A stretch of DNA of 9,738 nt from Prevotellaceae bacterium UBA4372 (GCA_002391275.1 DGSC01000059.1:3474-13211); one strand, 5' to 3'; shown: positions 1 through 5,922, numbered from the stretch's first letter. Program-made: numbers and translations. The notes: generated from the letters alone by a model not told the origin.

Positions 1-806
1 AGCTTCAAGGGGATGTACTGACGTGCACCACCAAACTGCTTGTTGCCCACGAGGCGCTTTGCATACTGCACAGGAACCTTACGGACGCCCTGCACCAAAA
101 GAATAGCTGCACAAACAACTGCGTAAAGAATGATAAGCTCGACAAGGAACATGACCAGACCACCACCCGAAATAGCCGTGAAACGTGACGAGACCTCCTG
201 GAAGAAGGCCTGCGGCAGACGAGCGATGATACCAATCATAATGATCATCGAGATACCATTTCCTATACCTTTATCAGTAATGCGCTCACCCAACCAAAGG
301 ATGAACATACTGCCTGCGGCGAGAATGATGGTAGAAGAAATCATGAACGAGGTCCAACCTATAGCGGGCGACAAAGCACCGCCTGACATGTGACGAAGAT
401 TCACCAGATAACCTGGTGCTTGGAACAAGAGGATGAAAATCGTCAGATAACGGGTGTACTGATTGATCTTTCGACGGCCGCTTTCACCTTCGCGCTGCAT
501 CTTCTGGAAATAAGGTACAGCTACAGCAAGAAGCTGAATGACGATGGATGCCGTAATATAAGGCATGATTCCCAAAGCGAAGATTGACGCATTGGAGAAT
601 GCACCTCCAGAGAACATATTGAGAAGGCTCATCAGACCCTCACTCGTCTGCTCTCGAAGTGCCACAAGCATATTAGGATTTATGCCAGGAAGCACCACAA
701 AAGAGCCGAAACGATAGACGGCGGCAAAGCCCAGGGTGATGAGGATCTTCGTACGAAGGTCCTCAATCATCCAGATGTTCTTCAGTGTTGCAAAAAACTT
801 CTTCAT
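1..806 (-). CDS. secY: Protein translocase channel subunit SecY (3' end cut by window)
   Basis: SecY is the pore-forming subunit of the SecYEG channel in the inner membrane, which passes unfolded secretory proteins outward and releases membrane proteins sideways. The visible 268 codons start at an ATG at 806 (MKKFFATLKNIWMIEDLRTK), followed by a first membrane segment at about residues 21-39. A plug/TM2 region with the pattern GLMSLLNMFSGGAFSNASIF lies at about 57-76, then FALGIMPYITASI at about 76-88. The conserved cytoplasmic signature GERITDKGIGNGIS is at 173-186, and the last visible residues, QYIPLK, match the segment before a later membrane helix. The family is about 440-450 residues in this phylum, so roughly 40% at the C-terminus lies outside. 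It follows rplO by 14 nt, its usual place at the end of the spc cluster, and has no SD. The reading frame is intact. Confidence 0.96.
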   Translation of the reverse strand, partial: MKKFFATLKNIWMIEDLRTKILITLGFAAVYRFGSFVVLPGINPNMLVALREQTSEGLMSLLNMFSGGAFSNASIFALGIMPYITASIVIQLLAVAVPYFQKMQREGESGRRKINQYTRYLTIFILLFQAPGYLVNLRHMSGGALSPAIGWTSFMISSTIILAAGSMFILWLGERITDKGIGNGISMIIMIGIIARLPQAFFQEVSSRFTAISGGGLVMFLVELIILYAVVCAAILLVQGVRKVPVQYAKRLVGNKQFGGARQYIPLK

Positions 807-820
807 GAGCTTATTTGGTC

Positions 821-1264
821 TTACAGAGTTGTTGCTGTACCGCCTGCAGCTGTGATAGCAGCCTCGGCAGTTTTTGAGAAGGCATTAGCTACAACCTCAA
901 CCTTGGCAGTGAGTTCGCCGTAGCCGAGCACTTTAACAAGCTCACCGGCCTTAACCAAGCGAGCTGCTACGAGTTCCTCTATACCAATCTTCTCCATGCC
1001 ACGTTCAGCAAGTTTCTGAATGGTACTTAAGTTAATGGCGGCATACTCTTTGCGGTTGATATTCTTGAAGCCGAATTTCGGCAGACGACGCTGAAGAGGC
1101 ATCTGACCACCTTCAAAGCCGATCTTCTTCTTGTAGCCCGAACGAGCCTTTGCACCTTTATGACCACGTGTGGAGGTTCCACCGAGACCAGAGCCTGGAC
1201 CACGGCCGATGCGTTTACGCGTCTTCGTGCTACCAGCTGCAGGTGTCAAATTATGTAATTTCAT
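821..1264 (-). CDS. rplO: 50S ribosomal protein L15 (uL15)
   Basis: L15 is a late-assembling large-subunit protein that threads a long basic N-terminal arm into 23S rRNA. The 147-residue product matches the family length. It begins MKLHNLTPAAGS and carries the typical Gly/Arg/Lys-rich arm (residues about 15-55, including GRGPGSGLGG and RGHKGAKARSG), then the GGQMPLQRRLPKFGF motif at about 52-66 and a globular C-terminal domain ending in an Ala/Thr-rich tail. It lies 38 nt after the L30 stop. That gap is AT-rich with no SD, so the start rests on homology and on this being the first in-frame ATG that gives the conserved MKLHNL beginning. Its stop is TAA, 14 nt before secY. Confidence 0.97.
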   Translation of the reverse strand: MKLHNLTPAAGSTKTRKRIGRGPGSGLGGTSTRGHKGAKARSGYKKKIGFEGGQMPLQRRLPKFGFKNINRKEYAAINLSTIQKLAERGMEKIGIEELVAARLVKAGELVKVLGYGELTAKVEVVANAFSKTAEAAITAAGGTATTL

Positions 1265-1302
1265 ATTCGTGTGTCGGTTTAAAACGTGAATAATAGATTA
1301 AC

Positions 1303-1479
1303 TTAGTCGATGACTTTCACCAAGTGGTGAACTGTCTGAATCTGACCGCGCACAGAGGGAGTATCCTGCAACTCAACAACATGATTGAGCTTGCGAAGAC
1401 CCATAGCATCAAGTGTGCGTTTCTGATTCTTGGGAGCGCCGATGCGGCTCTTAATCTGCTTAACTTTGATTGTTGCCAT
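1303..1479 (-). CDS. rpmD: 50S ribosomal protein L30 (uL30), small gene
   Basis: Direct translation of the gap between S5 and L15 gives a 58-residue protein beginning MATIKVKQIKSRIGAPKNQK. It continues with TLDAMGLRKLNH and ends with VHHLVKVID before TAA. This is the whole short bacterial L30, a small ferredoxin-like protein on the large subunit; the pattern (basic N-terminus, IGxPxxQKRTLxxLGLRKL, then a C-terminal strand) is diagnostic. The gene lies between rpsE and rplO as in other spc operons, 20 nt after the S5 stop. The ATG is preceded by a perfect AGGAGG at a 9-nt spacing, which fixes the start and is exceptional in this operon. Confidence 0.97.
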   Translation of the reverse strand: MATIKVKQIKSRIGAPKNQKRTLDAMGLRKLNHVVELQDTPSVRGQIQTVHHLVKVID

Positions 1480-1488
1480 AATCTTGGT

Positions 1489-1494
1489 CCTCCT
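1489..1494 (-). promoter_or_regulatory. Strong Shine-Dalgarno sequence of the L30 gene
   Basis: On the coding strand the S5-L30 gap reads AGGAGG followed by nine bases (ACCAAGATT) and ATG. This is a full anti-SD complement at good spacing. Most starts in this window have only AT-rich sequence upstream, as is usual for Bacteroidota, whose ribosomes hide the anti-SD. It is non-coding, so protein constraint does not explain it. Confidence 0.85.
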
Positions 1495-1499
1495 GTTTG

Positions 1500-2012
1500 T
1501 TAACCTCTAAATACTTTCTCAACACTGACGCCACGGTTCTGTGCAACCTGACGTGCATCACGCATCTCTGCCAAAGCAGCGATGGTTGCCTTTACCAAAT
1601 TGTGAGGGTTGGAAGAACCCTTACTCTTTGCAAGACAGTCAGTGATACCAACACTCTCAAGGACGGCACGCATAGCACCACCTGCCACTACACCGGTACC
1701 GGTAGAAGCTGGCATGATGAGCACTTCTGCGCCACCAAACTTAGCAGCCTGCTCATGAGGAACTGTACCCTTGATAACGGGCACCTGAACCAGATTCTTC
1801 TTGGCTGCTTCTACGCCCTTGGCGATAGCGGCTGTAACTTCACCAGCTTTGCCGAGGCCATAACCGATGATGCCCTTGCCGTCGCCTACTACTACAATTG
1901 CTGCGAATGTGAACGTGCGACCACCCTTCGTCACCTTAGTGACGCGGTTTATAGCTACGAGGCGGTCCTTCAATTCAACATCGCTATTGATCTTTACATT
2001 CTTGATTGCCAT
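1500..2012 (-). CDS. rpsE: 30S ribosomal protein S5 (uS5)
   Basis: S5 sits on the solvent side of the small subunit near the mRNA entry tunnel and influences decoding fidelity and mRNA unwinding. The 170-residue product has the double-stranded-RNA-binding-like N-terminal domain at about residues 15-78 (VTKVTKGGRTFTFAAIVVVG, then GYGLGKAGEV). The C-terminal domain has PHEQAAKFGGAEV (85-97), TGTGVVAGGAMRAVLE (104-119) and KGSSNPHNLVKAT (131-143), and ends VEKVFRG. It starts 6 nt after the L18 stop at the only sensible ATG, with no SD. The Gly/Lys loop at 27-32 (VTKGGR), where spectinomycin-resistance changes cluster in other bacteria, looks ordinary. Confidence 0.97.
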   Translation of the reverse strand: MAIKNVKINSDVELKDRLVAINRVTKVTKGGRTFTFAAIVVVGDGKGIIGYGLGKAGEVTAAIAKGVEAAKKNLVQVPVIKGTVPHEQAAKFGGAEVLIMPASTGTGVVAGGAMRAVLESVGITDCLAKSKGSSNPHNLVKATIAALAEMRDARQVAQNRGVSVEKVFRG

Positions 2013-2018
2013 AATGAT

Positions 2019-2360
2019 TTAGAATTTAAGTCCACCTTTACGTGCTGCGTCTGCAACTTCTTTCACACGGCCATGATAGAGGTAACCGTTGCGGTCGAAA
2101 ACCACAGTGGTGATACCTGCCTCAAGGGCTTTCTTTGCTATGAGTTCACCGACCTTTGCTGCCTGCTCTTTCTTGGGGCATGCCTCCATGCCAAGAGAAG
2201 ATGCTGCGCAGAGGGTGGTACCTGTCAGGTCGTTGATGACTTGAACATAAATCTGCTTGTTACTGCGGAAGACCGACATACGGGGACGCTCTGCAGTACC
2301 AGAGATTTTGTTACGAACTCTATACTTAATCTTGATTCGTCTTTCTATTTTCGTTGTCAT
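2019..2360 (-). CDS. rplR: 50S ribosomal protein L18 (uL18)
   Basis: L18 binds 5S rRNA and, with L5, anchors it in the central protuberance of the large subunit. The 113-residue product shows the basic N-terminal tail (TKIERRIKIKYRVRNKI), then GTAERPRMSVFRSNKQIYVQ at about 21-40. The C-terminal half contains the conserved FDRNGYLYHGRVKEVADAAR (about 88-107) and ends GGLKF, as most bacterial L18 proteins end in a similar way. It is 24 nt downstream of L6 and 6 nt upstream of S5. The start has only AT-rich sequence before it. Length and ends are normal for the family. Confidence 0.97.
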   Translation of the reverse strand: MTTKIERRIKIKYRVRNKISGTAERPRMSVFRSNKQIYVQVINDLTGTTLCAASSLGMEACPKKEQAAKVGELIAKKALEAGITTVVFDRNGYLYHGRVKEVADAARKGGLKF

Positions 2361-2384
2361 GATTACGCTATTTTAGAGTTACTA

Positions 2385-2966
2385 TTATTTAGCACCTGCT
2401 GACTTACCAGACTTCCTACGAATCTGCTCGCCAACGAACAAGATACCCTTGCCCTTGTAAGGTTCGGGCTTACGGAAAGAACGAATCTTGGCACAAACCT
2501 GTCCGAGGAGCTGTTTGTCACAAGACTTCAAGATAATCTGGGGATTCTGGTTACGCTCGGCTTTGGTCTCTACCTTTATCTCGGCAGGAAGCTGGATAAA
2601 GATACTGTGGGTATAACCAAGCGCGAACTCCACAAGGTTGCCCTTGTTGCTCACACGATAACCGACACCGACGAGCTCCATCTGCTTGGTATAGCCTTCG
2701 CTCACACCTACAACCATGTTGTGGATGAGTGAACGATAAAGACCATGATAAGCTTGTTTCTGCTTCATAGAAACGTTGATGGGATCGTAGGTCTCATCGA
2801 TATCAAACGTGATTTCTGCCTTTTCTTTGTCGTAATTAACTTTAATGGAAGGATTAACCTCTTGGGTTAAAACACCCTCCTTACCTTTGACCGTAACCTT
2901 GTTACCGTCAATGGAAATCTCAACACCTGCAGGGATGTTAATGGGCAATTTACCAATTCTTGACAT
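2385..2966 (-). CDS. rplF: 50S ribosomal protein L6 (uL6)
   Basis: L6 binds helix 97 of 23S rRNA near the sarcin-ricin loop and the factor-binding site. The product is 193 residues, with two repeats of the L6 fold. It starts MSRIGKLPINIPAGVEI, has GYTKQMELVGVGYRVSNKG at about 91-109, and carries the C-terminal signature PEPYKGKGI at 167-175 followed by a basic tail. An in-frame ATG 48 nt upstream would add 16 residues, but that extension lies mostly inside the S8 gene and lacks homology. The ATG at 2966 has a perfect AGGAGG seven bases upstream and matches the conserved family N-terminus, so I chose it. The gap after S8 is 16 nt. Confidence 0.97.
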   Translation of the reverse strand: MSRIGKLPINIPAGVEISIDGNKVTVKGKEGVLTQEVNPSIKVNYDKEKAEITFDIDETYDPINVSMKQKQAYHGLYRSLIHNMVVGVSEGYTKQMELVGVGYRVSNKGNLVEFALGYTHSIFIQLPAEIKVETKAERNQNPQIILKSCDKQLLGQVCAKIRSFRKPEPYKGKGILFVGEQIRRKSGKSAGAK

Positions 2967-2973
2967 GTTAATT

Positions 2974-2979
2974 CCTCCT
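2974..2979 (-). promoter_or_regulatory. Strong Shine-Dalgarno sequence of the L6 gene
   Basis: The coding strand between S8 and L6 reads TTAGGAGG, then AATTAAC, then ATG. The AGGAGG core is complete and the spacing is 7 nt, close to optimal in SD-using bacteria. It lies wholly in the 16-nt intergenic gap, so it is not a by-product of coding. It decides the L6 start against the longer in-frame option. It is one of only two full SD sequences in the window. Confidence 0.87.
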
Positions 2980-2982
2980 AAT

Positions 2983-3378
2983 TTAATATACGTAACAAAG
3001 AACTTCGCCACCAATCTTCTGTTCTGCGGCTTCCTTATTGGTCATCACACCCTTAGAGGTTGAGATGACAGCGATGCCAAGACCGTTGATGACACGAGGC
3101 ATATCCTTGTAACCTGTATACTTACGCATACCGGGCTTGGACACGCGGATGAGTTTTTTGATGGCGTTAACCTTGTTAACAGCATCGTACTTAAGGGCAA
3201 TCTTAATAGTGCCCTGAGGACCATCATCAACAAACTTGTAGTTGAGGATGTAGCCCTTCTCGAAGAGGATCTTTGTGATCTCCTTCTTCAGATTCGACGC
3301 GGGCACTTCAACCACACGGTGCTTTGCCATAATGGCGTTGCGTAACCGCGTCAAATAATCTGCAATAGGATCTGTCAT
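2983..3378 (-). CDS. rpsH: 30S ribosomal protein S8 (uS8)
   Basis: S8 is a primary 16S rRNA-binding protein (central domain, helix 21) needed for early small-subunit assembly, and in enterobacteria it also represses the spc operon. The 131-residue product starts MTDPIADYLTRLRNAI, the typical first helix. It has the basic linker RVSKPGMRKYTGYKDMPRV at about 78-96 and the RNA-binding loop ISTSKGVMTNKEA at 105-117, and ends GGEVLCYVY. Its stop is 16 nt before L6. A 76-nt gap, the longest in the window, precedes it and contains a small hairpin. There is no SD; the bases just before ATG are A-rich (AAACAACA). Confidence 0.97.
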   Translation of the reverse strand: MTDPIADYLTRLRNAIMAKHRVVEVPASNLKKEITKILFEKGYILNYKFVDDGPQGTIKIALKYDAVNKVNAIKKLIRVSKPGMRKYTGYKDMPRVINGLGIAVISTSKGVMTNKEAAEQKIGGEVLCYVY

Positions 3379-3399
3379 TGTTGTTTAAGATTTAATTAA

Positions 3400-3414
3400 T
3401 CGGCACTCTGCCGA
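3400..3414 (-). promoter_or_regulatory. Small hairpin in the S14-S8 gap, role unknown
   Basis: The transcribed strand reads TCGGCA GAG TGCCGA, a perfect 6-bp stem with a 3-nt loop, 21 nt upstream of the S8 start in an otherwise AT-rich 76-nt gap (3379-3454). The 3' side is ATTAATTAAATC, not a run of T, so it is not a canonical intrinsic terminator. It could be a site for autogenous control, RNA processing or partial attenuation, or it could be chance; the sequence alone does not decide. Confidence 0.4.
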
Positions 3415-3454
3415 CAATATTAAAAGATAATAATAATTGGGGTGCTATATCAGC

Positions 3455-3754
3455 TTACCAACTTGCCTTGCGCACACCGGGGATGAGGCCCTGAGAAGCC
3501 ATCTCACGGAACTGAATACGGGAGATACCGAACTGGCGGATGTAACCTTTAGGACGGCCCGTAATCTTGCAACGGTTGTGCAGGCGGATGGGATTTGCAT
3601 TGCGAGGAATGCTCTGCAGCTTCTGTGCTGCCTCAAAGGCCTCAACAGGATCGCCCGTATTGACAATCTTCTTGAGGGCAGCACGCTTTGCAGCGTACTT
3701 GGCAACGAGCTTAGCGCGCTTTACCTCACGTGCTTTCATTGATTCTTTTGCCAT
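3455..3754 (-). CDS. rpsN: 30S ribosomal protein S14 (uS14), long zinc-free type
   Basis: S14 belongs to the small-subunit head and binds 16S rRNA beside S3 and S19. The product is 99 residues: a helical, Lys/Arg-rich N-terminal half (MAKESMKAREVKRAKL and on), then the signature LHNRCKITGRPKGY at 58-71 and the C-terminal REMASQGLIPGVRKASW. Only one cysteine (residue 62) is present, so the four-cysteine zinc site of the short form is missing; this is the long C-minus type. The gene starts 6 nt after the L5 stop without SD. No second S14 copy lies in this window. Confidence 0.97.
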   Translation of the reverse strand: MAKESMKAREVKRAKLVAKYAAKRAALKKIVNTGDPVEAFEAAQKLQSIPRNANPIRLHNRCKITGRPKGYIRQFGISRIQFREMASQGLIPGVRKASW

Positions 3755-3760
3755 AGTTGC

Positions 3761-4315
3761 TTAGTCTTTAGCGTTTTTAAAGGGAAGTCCGAACTCCTTG
3801 AGAAGGGCGAAGCCTTCCTCGTCTGTCTTAGCTGTTGTCACGAATGTGATATTCATACCCACGATGCGATCAATAGCATCAATGTTTATCTCAGGGAAGA
3901 TAATCTGCTCCTGAATGCCAAGGGTATAGTTACCACGTCCGTCAAGCTTGCTCTCGATACCTTTAAAGTCGCGGATACGGGGGAGAGCAACCTTCACGAG
4001 TTTCTCAAGGAACTCATACATACGCTCACGACGCAAAGTCACCATAACACCGATGGGCATCTTCTTACGAAGCTTGAAGTTAGCCACGTCCTTTTTCGAA
4101 ACGGTGGCAACAGCTTTCTGACCGGTGATAGCCGTAAGCTCGTTGACAGCAACTTCAATAATCTTCTTGTCTGCAGTTGCGATGCCAAGGCCCTGATTGA
4201 CCACGATCTTCTTCAGGACGGGAATCTGCATAGCAGAAGTGTAGCCGAACTTCTCTTTTAATGCGGGAGCAATACGCTCGATGTACTCCTGCTTCAGTCT
4301 TGCTGTATTTGCCAT
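3761..4315 (-). CDS. rplE: 50S ribosomal protein L5 (uL5)
   Basis: L5 binds 5S rRNA and contacts the P-site tRNA elbow in the central protuberance. The product is 184 residues and begins MANTARLKQEY. It contains the family blocks PVLKKIVVNQGLG (about 32-44), ITGQKAVATVSKKDVANFKLRK (about 63-84, a pattern with the usual GQKPxxTxAKKS-like core) and the C-terminal LDGRGNYTLGIQEQIIFPEI (about 124-143). Its ATG shares one base with the L24 stop (TAATG), a layout that favours re-initiation by the ribosome that has just finished L24. An SD-like AGGAG lies 8 nt before the ATG inside the L24 coding end. Confidence 0.97.
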   Translation of the reverse strand: MANTARLKQEYIERIAPALKEKFGYTSAMQIPVLKKIVVNQGLGIATADKKIIEVAVNELTAITGQKAVATVSKKDVANFKLRKKMPIGVMVTLRRERMYEFLEKLVKVALPRIRDFKGIESKLDGRGNYTLGIQEQIIFPEINIDAIDRIVGMNITFVTTAKTDEEGFALLKEFGLPFKNAKD

Positions 4316-4635
4316 TACTTAATCTCCTCTCCTGATTTTTTGGCATAGCGGACAAGCTTGCCGTCTTCGTTTAACTTACGTCCAATACGGGTAGCCTTGC
4401 CGGATTTAGGATCCACCACATTCAGATTCGAGATGTGGATTGGGGCTTCCTGCTTTACGATGCCACCCTGAGGGTTCTTTGCACTGGGCTTCTGGCTCTT
4501 GGAGACCATATTCTGGCCTTCTACGATAGCCTTCTGCTCCTTGACGAGCACCTTCAAGACTTTGCCTGTCTGGCCTTTGCTATTGCCCGCAAGAATCATG
4601 ACGGTATCGCCTTTCTTAATATGTAACTTAGCCAT
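4315..4635 (-). CDS. rplX: 50S ribosomal protein L24 (uL24)
   Basis: L24 is an assembly-initiating large-subunit protein that ends up beside the polypeptide exit. The 106-residue product opens MAKLHIKKGDTVMILAGNSK; residues about 7-34 form a KOW motif (KKGDTVMILAG, KGQTGKVLKV). The middle has the usual QNMVSKSQKPS and GGIVKQEAPIHISNLNVV blocks, and the tail contains ATRIGRKLNEDGKLVRYAKK. It is 24 nt after L14, with no SD. Its last sense codons (Gly-Glu-Glu-Ile-Lys) contain GGAGAGGAG, which may double as a ribosome-binding site for L5, and its TAA overlaps the L5 ATG by one base. Confidence 0.97.
   Translation of the reverse strand: MAKLHIKKGDTVMILAGNSKGQTGKVLKVLVKEQKAIVEGQNMVSKSQKPSAKNPQGGIVKQEAPIHISNLNVVDPKSGKATRIGRKLNEDGKLVRYAKKSGEEIK
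4324..4328 (-). promoter_or_regulatory. SD-like AGGAG before L5, inside the L24 coding end
   Basis: The coding strand reads GGAGAGGAG, then ATTAAGTA, then ATG of L5. AGGAG (five of the six core bases) is 8 nt from the start. It also encodes part of the L24 C-terminus (Glu-Glu), so it may simply reflect codon choice. Together with the TAATG overlap, it suggests coupled translation of L24 and L5. Confidence 0.5.
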
Positions 4636-4659
4636 TACTGTAATGAATCTTTTTGATGA

Positions 4660-5025
4660 TTAAAGTACCTCGGGTGCGAGTGAAACCACCTTCATATTGG
4701 TTGCACGCAGCTCACGGGCCACAGGGCCGAAGATGCGGCTACCGCGAAGTTCACCAGCATTGTTCAACAGTACGCAAGCGTTGTCGTCGAAACGTATATA
4801 GGAGCCATCGGCACGACGGACTTCCTTGCTTGTGCGGACGATCAAAGCTTTCGACACAGCACCCTTTTTAATATCGCTTGAGGGGATGACGCTCTTCACA
4901 GAGACGACAATAACGTCCCCAACTGTTGCATAACGACGACGAGTTCCGCCCAAAACGCGGATGCATAGACACTCTTTAGCGCCGCTATTGTCTGCAACAA
5001 CTAATCTAGATTCTGCCTGTATCAT
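4660..5025 (-). CDS. rplN: 50S ribosomal protein L14 (uL14)
   Basis: L14 lies at the subunit interface and forms bridges to 16S rRNA. The product has 121 residues, the normal length. It has the canonical opening MIQAESRLVVADNSGAKE, then CIRVLGGTRRRYATVGDVIVVSVK (about 21-44). After that come the KGAVSKALIVRTSKEVRRADGS segment and the C-terminal RGSRIFGPVARELR (about 94-107), and the protein ends VSLAPEVL. The start is 2 nt after the S17 stop. In enterobacteria the spc operon begins with its own promoter before this gene; here there is no room for one in the gap, so L14 must be read from the S10-side transcript or from a promoter inside S17. Confidence 0.98.
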   Translation of the reverse strand: MIQAESRLVVADNSGAKECLCIRVLGGTRRRYATVGDVIVVSVKSVIPSSDIKKGAVSKALIVRTSKEVRRADGSYIRFDDNACVLLNNAGELRGSRIFGPVARELRATNMKVVSLAPEVL

Positions 5026-5027
5026 AA

Positions 5028-5297
5028 TTACTTAGCTCTTTCAACGATTTCTACTACTCTCCATCTCTTGGTTTTGCTCAGGGGACGGGTTTCCATAATA
5101 AGAACTGTATCACCGCGATGGCAGTCGTTCTTCTCGTCATGAGCATGGTATTTCTTCGTCTTCTGGACGAACTTACCATAAATCGGGTGTCTTTCCTTAT
5201 ACTTGGCAGCCACTACAATGGTCTTATCCATCTTGTCGCTGATGACAACGCCGGTTCTAGTTTTTCTTAAGTTTCTAACTTCCATGTCTAAGACCAT
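5028..5297 (-). CDS. rpsQ: 30S ribosomal protein S17 (uS17)
   Basis: S17 is a primary assembly protein of the small subunit with an OB fold that binds the 5' domain of 16S rRNA. The product is 89 residues from the ATG at 5297, or 85 from an ATG at 5285. The shorter form starts MEVRNLRKTRTGVV, matching remembered Bacteroides homologues. The longer form (MVLD added) has the better AT-rich context just before the start and a 2-nt gap to L29 like its neighbours. Conserved blocks are DKMDKTIVVAAKYKERHPIYGK, KKYHAHDEKNDC, GDTVLIMETRPLSKTKRWRVVE and the end IVERAK. The identity is certain; the exact start is not. Confidence 0.95.
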   Translation of the reverse strand: MVLDMEVRNLRKTRTGVVISDKMDKTIVVAAKYKERHPIYGKFVQKTKKYHAHDEKNDCHRGDTVLIMETRPLSKTKRWRVVEIVERAK

Positions 5298-5299
5298 TA

Positions 5300-5494
5300 T
5301 TAATTAGCATTCTGTTTCTCCGTGAGAATGGTTTTCATGCGAGCAATTTCACGACGCACCTTCTTGATTTCAGAAGGATTCTCCAGGGGTGACACGGCGT
5401 GGTTCAACAGCATCTGACGGTACTGAGCCTTGGCCGTTTCAATTTTCTCAACGAGCTCCTCAACAGTAAGAGCTCTAACTTCTGTAATCTTCAT
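5300..5494 (-). CDS. rpmC: 50S ribosomal protein L29 (uL29)
   Basis: L29 is a small helical hairpin protein beside the exit tunnel, close to L23 and the docking site for trigger factor and SRP. The product is 64 residues starting MKITEVRALTVEELVEKIET, then AQYRQMLLNHAVSPLENPSEIKK (two-helix pattern) and REIARMKTILTEKQ. A TTG two codons upstream is also in frame but would overlap the L16 stop and adds only two residues that homologues lack, so I take the ATG at 5494. The gap after the L16 TGA is 2 nt. S17 follows immediately. Confidence 0.95.
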   Translation of the reverse strand: MKITEVRALTVEELVEKIETAKAQYRQMLLNHAVSPLENPSEIKKVRREIARMKTILTEKQNAN

Positions 5495-5496
5495 AA

Positions 5497-5922
5497 TCAA
5501 GCGTTTTTGTCGTAGTCTCTTCTAACAATGAACTTCGTTGTCACGGGAAGCTTCTGAGCAGCGAGGCGCAGAGCTTCTTTTGCAGTCTCATAAGGTACAC
5601 CTTCAACCTCAAAGATGATACGTCCAGGGGTGATGGGGAAAACGTAACCTACGGGGTCACCCTTACCTTTACCCATACGTACATCGGCAGGCTTCTTAGT
5701 GATAGGTTTGTCAGGGAAGATACGAATCCAGACCTGACCTTCACGTTGCATATATCGGGTTACGGCAACACGGGCGGCCTCAATCTGACGACCAGTAATC
5801 CAGTGTGTATCGAGGCTCTTGATGCCGAAGGATCCGAAAGCGAGCTGATTGCCGCGCTGGGCGTTGCCTTTGCAACGACCTTTTTGCGGTCTTCTATATT
5901 TTGTTCTTTTCGGCTGTAACAT
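5497..5922 (-). CDS. rplP: 50S ribosomal protein L16 (uL16)
   Basis: L16 organises the A-site region of the large subunit next to the elbow of the tRNA and is added late in assembly. The 141-residue product begins MLQPKRTKYRRPQKGR, with GNQLAFGSFGIKSLD (24-38), TGRQIEAARVAVTRYMQREGQ (43-63) and the loop VRMGKGKGDPVGYVFPI (81-97), followed by PGRIIFEVEGV. The Arg of VRMGKGKG, which is hydroxylated in E. coli, is present at 82. It is 23 nt after S3, with no SD. It is the only gene in the window that ends in TGA; the other 19 visible stops are TAA. L29 starts 2 nt later. Confidence 0.98.
   Translation of the reverse strand: MLQPKRTKYRRPQKGRCKGNAQRGNQLAFGSFGIKSLDTHWITGRQIEAARVAVTRYMQREGQVWIRIFPDKPITKKPADVRMGKGKGDPVGYVFPITPGRIIFEVEGVPYETAKEALRLAAQKLPVTTKFIVRRDYDKNA

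Noticed and set aside
1497..2402. 301-codon open frame on the plus strand
   Set aside because: It is antisense to S5 and L18, which are certain. Its translation is Cys-rich and low in recognisable motifs, as expected for the complement of a biased coding sequence.
2967..3014. N-terminal extension of L6 by 16 residues
   Set aside because: The extension overlaps the S8 coding end, and the AGGAGG at 2974-2979 and the family N-terminus both point to the ATG at 2966.
3400..3414. Intrinsic terminator between S14 and S8
   Set aside because: The stem is only 6 bp and is followed by mixed A/T without a T run, and essential genes continue downstream.
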